A stretch of 64,000 bases of DNA from Rhyacichthys aspro (taxonomy: Eukaryota; Chordata; Actinopteri; Gobiiformes; Rhyacichthyidae). The translations under genes were made by a program, and so were the position numbers. How positions within the stretch are numbered: the first letter of the stretch is position 1; every line of letters starts with the position of its first letter. Below, in pieces: positions 36,463-46,041 of this stretch. The stretch is from assembly GCA_036850595.1 (NCBI GenBank), contig CM072156.1:12286326-12350325 (forward strand). The letters run 5' to 3'. The notes beneath the pieces are model-generated. The model had not been told where the DNA came from, did not search any database, and saw only the letters and a program-made list of their open reading frames with translations.

Positions 36463-39400
36463 AACCTACAGACATGCTCACCGTCCCTGCAGCCATGGGA
36501 ATGGAGAATTCTGAGGTTCAAGGTCATTTCAAGTATTCAGCAGCCTGGGGCTCGCTATTGTTGCTGCACTGCATCCTTTGCTCACACATGCGCTCAGATC
36601 CACGCACAAACACGCTGTAGCATCTGTCCCCCACATCCACATTTCACTAACTCCTGTATCTGAGCCAGAAAAGTGTCTGTCAGGTGTGAACTTGACTCTT
36701 TGTAATTCTGCTTATATTCACAGATGTGAATAGTATAATAATCTGTTGTGCTTTTTCTACCACAGACTAAACTTAGACAATTCTAAGTATGGCTTTTGGG
36801 AAAACACTATTTTTTACATTCTGATGATTTAAAGTCTATGATGGGTTGTTGTAGCACTCACTGCTTTTTTATGTTTGATTTCTATTAAATATTGGTATTT
36901 CTGTGTAAAAATGAAGGTTTCAAAAACAGAGGGAGGTGATGAAGAGAAGGGGGGCTAGAGACGCAGCAGCAGCGGTGGGTGTGATTAGCTCCTTTGTTGG
37001 AGGTCTGTTGAGCTTCATTGGCTCCAGAGAATAGGTTCCTAATGAACCCAGCCAAGCTTGGACCAAACTTTGTGCTGAAGACAAACTAAGTTATGGTGGT
37101 CTGGCAGAGCGTTGGGGGTGAGCTGACTGATATACAACGCCTGGACATATGGTCCCACCATCAGGGCCTCTTGCAGCCACTTTCTCATGTTCTGGCTTCT
37201 GTGTTCAAGATGGGATGTCCAGATTTTATGTTTTGTATTAGTTTGATAAATTATTGGGAAAGGAAAACTGCAAAAGAGGCAAAGAGGTTAAGGTTTTAGG
37301 GGAGAGGGATAGAAAAAGCTGGTTGATGCTTACTGAAAGTGACAAAGGAGACACAGCTTCAGGCTTTGTCTTTCCAGCTGACCCCAATACAGAATCTTTT
37401 CTGACACATCCTAAAAAATATGGCGTAAGTGAGTAAATCAGACCAGTTTGGCTATGGTCCACTACACCATAACAAATGTGGCAGAGACCCCCAAATGATA
37501 AAGAATATCATTATTATTGTTATTTTTATTATTATTATTATTATTGTTGGTTTTTTTTAACACTTATTTTAATGCATAGATTCAGTGAAGGCTAAGAAGA
37601 ATGTGCAGGTGAAACTGAGTGACTATTAAGGCTAATTTATGTCAGGGTGGGAGCAAAGGGAAGGAGGGCTTCCGTGTCCCACCAACAAGGCTCTTGGTAA
37701 CTGAGCTGTGAGGGGGAGAATAAGCCCACTGCAGGGCCACACAGGAGGCTTAAACAACACTTATTCTACTGGCCAAACTGTCAGCCAGAACAACTTCATT
37801 GTAGCCAAAATTGGAGTTGAAAGCAAGGCAGAGACTTGTGGAAGGGGTTCTGGAGTGGGGGCTGGGGGTGCAGTGGGAAGGTAGGGAGAAAAGTGGGGAG
37901 GATGCTGAGAGAGAAAGAGGGGGTCTGTGGGAAATAGGGGGGGACTGAGGAAGAGGAACGTGTGGTCCTGGGGATGAATAGGGTCAGACGGTGTGAGTTC
38001 ATTTCACTGAGCAGAATTCCCATAGTTCTCACACGAGGGGCAGCAGGCCAGGAGCAAGGTACTGGCTAGAATGGAAATGTATTAAAATGCATTCTGGGAA
38101 GAGGAAAAAAGAACCACTACAATTTTATATTCTAGTGTCTATATTGTCCCTGCTGTTGTCTTTTACCATTTAGCACCATGAATACAGTTTTTGGACAGTG
38201 CTGAGGACAAATGTTTCCAAAGGGTCTGCAAGAAATGTTGTTTTCCATCTACTTTTAACATCTCCAAAATTGTGTTGCATAAATCACTACATGCTACATA
38301 ATATTGACTCTAAACAGTACACTTGGTTGGTTCTTTCTCAGTGACCTATATTTTACCTGACCACTGGTGGCAGTGTTGGGTGAACGCATACAGGCACTGG
38401 GGAGACAGTCCGGGTGTCTGGGTGTCGGGGTATCTCGCTGTCTTTGACACTTCTCAGCCTTTCTGTCTATGCTCGTTAAAATCACTTAATTCAATTCATA
38501 CTGTTTTTTTTAGTGTTTAATCCATCTTCCAGAGTAGACCACCACCATGAATACCACCTGCAAATTCATGAAATATATAGTTTTTCAATCCAATAAACAA
38601 GAATTCACCCCAAATCTTCTTGCAACTGTGTGACCATTCTGTTCTTGTAAGGACTTTTTTGTTTGTTGTTTTGTTCTGTGGTCATACATGGCACTGTGTC
38701 CCATTGTCAGACTTTGTTCTTGCCTAAAGATGGCCATAAAAGCCTACTGACCATGGGCTGTGTTTGCTTATACAACCTTTCTTATTTTTCCTTCCCCCTG
38801 TTGTTTCACAAATCAGATTTTTGATTGACTGACATACAGTTATTGTTTATGTTTGTCTATTGCTCAATCTTTATTTGTAAAGCCAAATGTACATGCACCG
38901 CTAAAACTCCTGAATTTCCCTGCCCCGGCCCAAGAAAGTAATGAGTTGTATTGTACAAGATAACACTCTGAGTGACAATTCTAAATTATTCCAACACTGA
39001 TTTACGTCACTATTCTTCTCTTTGTGTCTTGCCTCCTGTTCTACTGCCTATTTTAAATTTATCTTCCTGTCCTTGGTAACTACTGCAAAAGGGTGAAGAA
39101 GTTTACTTAGTCACACCAAGTTTAGGGCTATGAAGAAAGTCTCTGATTGTGTGGAGCAGTGAGCGCTCTCATATGTCAGTGTGGTTGGAGAAATGAGCAC
39201 ACACACACATAGCCCTGTTTGATCCAGAGCTAGCCCTGCAGCTCCCAGAGACTCAACAAAAGGCCTCCTCTATCCATTGTATGAGCCGTGTGTTTCCCAG
39301 GAGAGCCCAGGCTCAGCTAGAGAAGGGCCCCAGATCGCTTTCTCCTGACATGGATGTTTATTCGCTCTATGGTCCAGCAGAACATCCTCAAAGGACTGGC

Positions 39401-42400
39401 CTTAGTATTTTTTTGATGCGAATGACTTTTTGGCAGGGTTTCAGGGCAAGAGAAGGAAAATGAGAGAGTGAGCATGTTGACAGATGAACAGACAGACTAG
39501 ACAGACAGTAAAAGAATATTCCAGGTTGTACCCTGCCATTTTATTTGCTCCTTGTCTTTACACAAGTCAGCCTTGTCAACCTTGTTCATGAATGTAGATC
39601 CACTCAGTGGGTGGGGAAAGATTTCCTCCTGATCTTGACAAGCCCTCCCATCCTTGACTGCATACTAATTTCTGTGGAACTACTGAAGCAGTGCAAAACA
39701 AATACAAATTGCCAGACTGGAAGCAGGTTCTTTAGCCGATAGTAGCTGTCTATTATGGCTGTGTGATTAATCAGATTTTCGGCTCTGGAGAGAAAAGCTT
39801 AGAAGGGGCTTTGGTTATGGTTGGCTATATGATGTCTTTACAAACCTGTCTCTGTTCTGGGTTTAAAATCCCAATCTAATTAAGGGTTAGTTAAAAGTCA
39901 CTTCCATTTACCAGTCAATTAAAAGTGCTCAGTGTGATAGCTCCCCAGTGAGTTGGATTCTAAGTGCAGTATTTCTGACTATTCCAAGCTTGTGGAAGAT
40001 CTGTCCTCTGCTGCTCTTTCACAAGTACTTCTCTTTCCGTCATAGTTTGAGTACTTCACACTCTCTTTAGCCAACTGTTCTTGCCTGAGAGGGCCTTCGG
40101 AGTCGGCCATAGATCTCAGTAAAGCTGCGGAAGTCGACAGTTGAAAACAAACATTTGCAGGCAGATACCATCTAATCTGTTGAACACCATTATCGTCTAA
40201 GATATCGCTAGACTCCCCCTCCGTACCCACCTGCACCCAAACCAGACTCCCTCTCTGCTCTTTGAGGTAAAAGCTTGTGTGTTGAGGCAGTGAGTGAATG
40301 TAAGTCTTTGTTATGGTGTAACTGGACTCCGCTGCGTGTTGTTTGATCCTGCTTTGGACCTGAAAGGTTTTTTTTTTTTTTCTTTTTTACTAGAACCACC
40401 AGATCAGCTGAGAGGGTCAGACAACAGACTCTATTTGTAGAGCTGTCTGTCTTGCTTTTTTTATCCACACTCTAAATTCAGATTCAGTTTAATTCTTAGA
40501 TGAGGATCCAATTGGTGCATACTATACTTTTTCAACCAAAATCAGTTTATACACTCCTTACTGCTGGTACTCCACTTTTTCAATGCACATCTGCTATGAC
40601 AAAAGCAAAGGCCTATTTAGGTGACAAAACCTTAAACAAACTGTTTTGTTCAACCATCATCCTTGATACCAGTTCCTGTTGTATCCCTGTTTACCCAACA
40701 TCATTGCATTATTTACATTACAACATGGAGCCATGCTTGGTATTGTTGAGCCCAATCGGTGCTGACTTGCACTTCTTTTGCCTTTGTTACAGTTTTGGCT
40801 TTGTATTCTGAATTTATGATCTTTGTGGTGTGTGGACAATGTGCATAATGTGCATGCAAATATTCTCCTCCCATTATACCAGCTGTCTTTGTATGTCAGC
40901 TCGCCTCCCTACGAGGTGTAGATGATGAGTTGGTGGTGGGGGTCCAGTGGTGTGGTATGTTTTCTACGGTGATTTCTGCACACACCCATCTGTGTCTCCG
41001 TGCTATTTCACATGTGAGAAACTGTACCCTCATTTGCATAAGAATAATAGACACTTCAAATTAGCCTTCCAATCAAAGAGGATTATTTTTTCTCAGCATA
41101 TGTGCAGGCAGCGAGCTCTGCCATGCTGAAGAATATGAAAGGGAAGGCAAACGAGAGCGGGGACAGAAGGGGACACGTCATAAAAGATTAACCCTTTCAT
41201 TCCCCCCTCTCTGCATTTGATGTGGCTTTTTATTGCAAATATAACGCGGTCAGCTGTAAAAAGAGACTTTTGTGAGAAATAAATAAATCGCTTCTTCTCT
41301 AAATCAAGGAATCATATCACATTCCGGTAGAACAAAAAGGTTTCTCTCTGGTGGGAATTTTACATTTAAAAGCTTTCAGGTGCTGACTGTGTTATATGAA
41401 CATGTTTAAACATCTATGGTGTTTGTCACAGGCCAGGAAAGTGAGTGTGGTTTAGTGAAGTGTGTCAGTTTAACATCTGCTCACTTTTGACCGTTATAGC
41501 AAGTGCAATGTTGAATTATTGATAATGGCTAATGAAAAGGATCAGACCAGGATGAACTACAAGCTTAACCACAATCCCAAGGCTATGCCACACACACGCC
41601 AACACACAGGGCATCATTGGATTCTGCTGTTTAACATCTATTTCATCCATTACCACTGTGTATTCCAGTCAATAGTAACATTTCCAGATAGAAGCAGTGT
41701 GGTGTTAAGAGAGAGGGTTTTGGGACTTGAGCTGGGATAGGATGAGAATGAGACAGACTGTGTTTTGGGGGGAAGGGGCAGAGAATTGGAGTTGAGGGTT
41801 TTGGGGAGGAGGGAAGACTCGGCGCCAGCCCCACTAAAGCTCTCAGCATCCCCCCTCTTATGGGATGGCGGATGTGTCTGAAGGTATCCATGACAACACT
41901 GCTGCGTGCCAGGGACGTACCTCGGCAACATGGCCAACAAGCCTGAGTTGTGTTAGTGCAAATCCAGAAATGGTCCACAGTCTACAGCTCAAGATGTGTA
42001 TGTCAAACCTTTAATTAAACCTTCCACTTTAATATGTCCATCATGTATACTCTGACTTATGCTCTGACTGTATTTTTTATATATACTCAAGAAACACAGA
42101 CAGAGGTCATGGCTGGCTTCCATTAGAACAAACAGGAGCACACTTTTGCAGTTTGCACTTGGACACAATCACACTGGCACAGTCACACTCATACCTACTG
42201 CACAGATCAAGCTGTGTTATAATAATCCCATCTGGGATTGGCCTGGATTCTCACTGAGAAAGTAGCCATATAATGATGCTCTGATGAGTTGTGTGTGTGA
42301 GTGTGAAAGAGGGAGGAAGAAATGTGTTAGGCAGACAGTGAAAGAGTGGGATTTGAAGATGTTTCATGTGTCATGGGTTATATAGGTTACTGTTTTATAT

Positions 42401-42697
42401 TTAAAACCCACACAACACACACACATAGAGTCAAGCACAGATCCGGGGGGAGTGTATTTTTAACCCTGACTGCCTGTGCATTTGCTGAGGGGTTAAAGGG
42501 CCGAATGGTGAATCAAGTAAATAATTCACAGTAGCTGAAACTCTTTCAGTGTACCTTTAAAATGAATGGGGGATGGCAACCAGACAGTTTTATTATGGCA
42601 CACTATTGTCACTCTTAATTCATGCTAGTGCTTTAACTAATATTGAGACTAACAGCGAGTCCTGTGTTTTAGGTTGAATGGAGACCTCAGATTTTGA
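27930..42697 (+). CDS. candidate 21-residue micropeptide spanning lncRNA exons 1 and 2
   Basis: The ATG at 27930 has A at -3. It reads MSSYGLCLYWFYI to the exon end, has an Arg codon split by the splice (AG|G), then LNGDLRF and TGA at 42695-42697. The first part is strongly aromatic/hydrophobic. It overlaps the start of the 36-codon frame in another phase, so translation here could limit that frame. Unrecognised and unproven. Confidence 0.2.
29140..29350. promoter_or_regulatory. candidate conserved non-coding element
   Basis: A non-repetitive block with GATTAATGA, ATGATTAAGG and TTGCATATTTGC-type homeodomain/POU cores, ending at a GT repeat. Inferred from texture only. Confidence 0.3.
29430..29830. 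promoter_or_regulatory. candidate conserved non-coding element
   Basis: AT-rich non-repetitive DNA with TAATT, TTCATTCATTATTGTC and ATCGATTT cores, no coding pattern. Conservation untested. Confidence 0.25.
30032..30068. repeat. (GT)n microsatellite
   Basis: Imperfect GT repeat, about 37 bp. Confidence 0.9.
33630..33850. promoter_or_regulatory. candidate conserved non-coding element
   Basis: A non-repetitive block with GATTACAATAG, CAATCAATTAGC and GCAATCATTT cores. It stands out from the pyrimidine-rich DNA before it. Inference only. Confidence 0.25.
35905..35942. repeat. 14-bp perfect inverted repeat with 10-nt loop
   Basis: ATATGTGTTTTATG at 35905-35918 is the exact reverse complement of 35929-35942. 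The stem is AT-rich. Confidence 0.8.
36431..36459. repeat. (CA)n microsatellite
   Basis: About 14 uninterrupted CA units. Confidence 0.95.
37507..37547. repeat. (ATT)n microsatellite, imperfect
   Basis: ATT/GTT triplets interrupted by a T run. Confidence 0.8.
41020..41320. promoter_or_regulatory. candidate conserved non-coding element
   Basis: It contains an exact octamer ATTTGCAT (near 41032), several TAAT/GATTA cores and a CATAAAAGATTAACC stretch; no coding pattern. It lies 1.4 kb upstream of lncRNA exon 2. Confidence 0.3.
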
Positions 42698-42770
42698 CCC
42701 GGAAACAAATGGCATAATGACTGGAGTCTCCAGGCTAAAAGATGGCAAGGATATCCAGCTGATCTCAGAG
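42673..42770 (+). ncRNA. lncRNA internal exon 2 (98 nt)
   Basis: The acceptor is tcctgtgttttag, with a branch-point-like actaac at 42647-42652. The donor is cagag|gtgact. It contains an ATG at 42678 that stays open for the remaining 31 codons. Confidence 0.65.
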
Positions 42771-44162
42771 GTGACTCTTTCTTTGAAGCATTACTGTTTC
42801 TGCCCTCTTGTTATATGGGCTATATTTCATGAATTCCCTGCTATGGATCAGCAGACTCTGTGTGCCTTTTTCTCTTCAAATTCTATATGAAAGTGTCTGT
42901 AAGACATTTTGAGTGACATTGCTTCTGTCAAATGGTTGATTGAAGGAGACACAGAGAGAAATGCTGTGCTAATGAAATCGTCTGACCCACATCCTTTAGT
43001 GCTATCCATTTCTCCAAAGACACAGAAAGGGCATTTATACAGGTAAACCATGACTGTTCCCTCAAGTGAAAGAGGGGTTTTTAGAAGGAAGCGGTACATC
43101 CATTATTTACTATACCGGGGTTGCAAGACACTTAGGAGATAATGCAGTGCTTCAAGCATACAAAACATAGAGGCTCCTCTCTGCTGGCGAGGCCATTGTT
43201 GTGTGTTTTGAACATGTCTGTTTCCATCCATACTGACAGATGAAAAAATATCTGTCTCCCTTAGGTTCAGAAGCATGGACAGAGACAGATAGAGAGAAAG
43301 ACAACATGGTGAAGGGATGTGCTGTGTCTGAGCGTGTCTGTCAGTCATACCTTTGTGAAGTTTGGTATTCACGTCTGTGCAGATGTGTACATGTGTGCTT
43401 GTTGCCCCCAGCCTGTTTTCTATATCAAGTAGTATGTTTTCTTGCCACAGTCTAAGATTATATAATGTAAATGAAGGGGCAGTGCAACACAGAGCAAGCA
43501 CACGGAACAATATGTGTATTTTTATGAGCAGATGCATGTTTCTCTGCATTGCCTTCAGTAACTTTGACTCCTAATAGGATTCAGTGTAATTTTGTGCACA
43601 TCAGCTGCAACATCAGTTGCCTCCTCATAGAGAGTGAACACATCTGACTGCGGTCTACTGGGAGTAGTTAGCAGGCATCGTGCTAGGCATAAAACTCCTC
43701 CACCCTCTTATCAGACTTATGGCAACACCAGGGACTTCTGTCTGCCTTTGTCAATCCCCAAGAGGTACTTTGACGATGAAGTCCTTTTTTGTGGATGAGG
43801 GAAGACCACTTCCAAGAACATCCAGTATTTTTCTGCATAACTGTGTATGATGATGATGATGATGATGATGAGAGCAATGCTTGTGCTCCTCTCCATAACA
43901 GATATACTGACTAGCCTAAATCTAGATTCATGCTAGATTTCACCTTATGACCAAAAATGTGTGTAAACTAGTTATAAGAATTAAGGACTAAGGCATCTGA
44001 TAAAACAAATAAATAATAAACATACTATAATTATATGCGCATCATTCAGCAAAATGACATGCTAATTATTAGCTTAAGTCAGTGTAGTATCAGTATTTTT
44101 GTAGTATTTTTTTTAACGTTAGTTTTATCAGGATAAAACTGTTACGCTTTGACAGTGTTTAG

Positions 44163-44233
<71 letters not shown>

Positions 44234-45561
44234 CTGACTATACTAGTTGTTTGTAGAATACTTTTGAATCATGCACTAGGCTTTGCCTTTTCTACCTAAA
44301 ATCTTTGATTCTCAGAAAGTGAGTGTGAAAGCCAGGCCTTGCTCCCATGTGCACTTGCACACATTGCGGACATCAGCCTTATGTAGTCAATAAAGTGCAG
44401 TGTCAGCAGAGAAGATGAGCGGGATGCACAAAGAGGCACAGAGCTTTGACTGAGATCAGCTGCCACAGACCGACAGGCCAGCTCTGCTCTGAGTGCCCTT
44501 GAGGTACTGCGAGCTAGTAGGGTGGTGTTGTTACAGCTACTTGCCTTCATCTTCTGGAGATGGGCTTGGTTTGGCTGTTGATGGCTCAGGGAGCCCTGCC
44601 ACAAACTTCTCTGTACTGTAAGGCAAACATGAAGAAATGTGTTGAAGAAAACAGTCAGAGAAGTATAGGCTACTTACCTGAAATGCAACAGAAAATGGGC
44701 CACAAAATTAATTTAGAGTGAGCCCTTTAGAAAACACTTTACTGTGGTGATTGTTGCAGCAGGATATCATATGGACATGTTTCTTCAGGGGTGGAGTCAT
44801 GCAATGGCACTTGTGTTTAAGGTTTTAGGAAGCCTGCAAGGAGTTTTTTTTGCTCTGTCTCTAATGTCTCCAGCTGTTTACAAGAAGTTCAACATTCATA
44901 TTGGGCCCCATAATAGCTCTATATTTTCAGAGAAACATAATAACATAATAGGTGGCTGGAGGAAGGGAGTGTCTGGTATGGCAGTAATGGAGGAAGGGCA
45001 GGTTGCACAGGTAGTCCAGGTTAGGCTGGGTGTAAAGGGGATCCGATAAGGCGTTTCCCAGACCCTACGGTCTCCAAGTCTCCTGTATGGGAGAAGAAAT
45101 AAGCAGCTGTAACCCTGAGACACTCCCAGGCTTGTGTCCTCAGGTACTTATCAGGTTCTAAGGATATCATGTAAGACAATACATGTGAGAAGTTCAGGGG
45201 GAACAATGGGAGGAAAGTGCAGTGTGATATGAGGGGGCCAGTGTCAGCTGCTATTGTTGAGGCCTTTGTCGCCTTCAAGTATACTGGGAACTTGCAGTTC
45301 ACTGAGTTCCATTCATTCAGAGAGTATACTTTGGGATAAGATGGAATTCTGCTGCCTCTCAAACATTAGCAAAGAAAAAGTGTACACACAGACATTTTGT
45401 GTTAAAGTGAAATCTACAGGATGATGGAAATGAAGCATGAATATTGTCGAAAAAAAAAAGTATGTCTTGTTATGTTCACACCATGATGCTTTTAAACAAG
45501 AACTGGATATTCAATGGCTTTTTCTTCTTCTTCTTCTTTTTAGGTCAAAGAAGTTGTCTGA
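42678..45561 (+). CDS. candidate 36-residue micropeptide spanning lncRNA exons 2 and 3
   Basis: The ATG at 42678 opens 31 codons to the exon end (METSDFDPETNGIMTG, then VSRLKDGKDIQLISE). The frame continues across the splice in phase 0 into VKEVV and stops at TGA 45559-45561. The peptide is hydrophilic and acidic, without signal or membrane segment. An in-frame TGA directly precedes the ATG, so this is the complete frame. The start has G at +4 but T at -3, a middling context, and lies downstream of two other ATGs. I do not recognise the peptide, and coding status is unproven. Confidence 0.3.
43847..43871. repeat. (ATG)n microsatellite
   Basis: Eight tandem ATG units. Confidence 0.92.
44165..44230. 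repeat. (TA)n microsatellite, 66 bp
   Basis: Uninterrupted TA dinucleotides, 33 units, inside the last lncRNA intron. Confidence 0.98.
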
Positions 45562-45785
45562 AGACTGAATATGAGCAACATCCATACTTTTTTTACTTCC
45601 TGAGTATATGAAAATTGTTGTAATATTGTACTGTAATATAATTTTTTTTCTTGGGGAGTGTACTTCACAATACATTAAAAATGTTATTTAGATACCTGAA
45701 ACTGCCAGCAACTGTTTTATATGGTGTAACTGACAGAGTCTAACAAGTATTTTTGACAGCTAAATAAAGGCATTGTTTTCTTTAA
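45544..45785 (+). ncRNA. lncRNA terminal exon with poly(A) signal
   Basis: The acceptor follows a strong TTC-repeat pyrimidine tract (cttcttctttttag). AATAAA at 45763-45768 is followed by T-rich DNA (ttgttttcttt), so cleavage near 45785 is expected. An ATTAAA at 45673 could give a shorter form. Confidence 0.65.
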
Positions 45786-45798
45786 GTGATGCTTAAGT

Positions 45799-46041
45799 GT
45801 GAGTTATTTCCTCCTTTCAGTCTTTGCCAGTGTGTACCAGCTAAAGAACAAGCTGCTTGACATAATTGGGTCCTATTTGGGAATGAAAAGAGCATGCAAG
45901 CTGATAAAAGCTGGCGGGGTGATCAAAGCGCCACACGTTGCTGATCAAAATCTTACACCTGACACAGTTGTAGTTTACCCAGACAGACTTATGAAATGTG
46001 GGGAAACAGATTCCAGACAGTACCAAGGAGCTTACCCCTGA
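45799..46041 (+). promoter_or_regulatory. unexplained block just after the lncRNA poly(A) site: open frame and paired LEF/TCF cores
   Basis: Right after the terminal exon there is an acceptor-like ttcctcctttcag (ends 45821), then an open frame of about 73 codons (SLYQL-like start, KLLDIIGSYLGMKRACKL, ending RQYQGAYP). No donor, ATG context or known family supports coding. The same stretch has ATCAAAG at 45922 and ATCAAAA at 45944, TCF/LEF-type cores, so a conserved enhancer is an equally good reading. Confidence 0.3.

Larger units (their letters stand above)
27971..42672 (+). other. lncRNA intron, 14.7 kb
   Basis: Mostly AT-rich DNA with GT/CA and T-rich tracts. No exon with paired splice sites was convincing. 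Candidate enhancers, repeats and a 14-bp inverted repeat are listed separately. Confidence 0.5.
27875..45785 (+). ncRNA. spliced lncRNA, likely host gene of mir-9-2 (LINC00461/MIR9-2HG counterpart)
   Basis: Three + strand exons with full splice signals and a terminal poly(A) signal form one chain: 27875-27970, 42673-42770 and 45544-~45785. They lie downstream of the mir-9 hairpin and upstream of tmem161b, in the same orientation. In mammals exactly this interval and strand carry LINC00461 (MIR9-2HG; mouse Visc-2), the mir-9-2 host. The 5' exons are not certain (candidates end at 14847 and 17053), so the span given covers only the supported exons. The spliced RNA has small open frames (see the CDS entries). 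The exon chain is inferred from splice signals and synteny, not from transcripts. Confidence 0.6.

Noticed and set aside
37254..37436. Possible exon ending at gtaagtgag (37427)
   Set aside because: The donor is good but no convincing acceptor or continuing frame was found.
43103..43549. 148-codon minus-strand frame
   Set aside because: Composition fits translated non-coding DNA; no motif, start context or splice signals support it.
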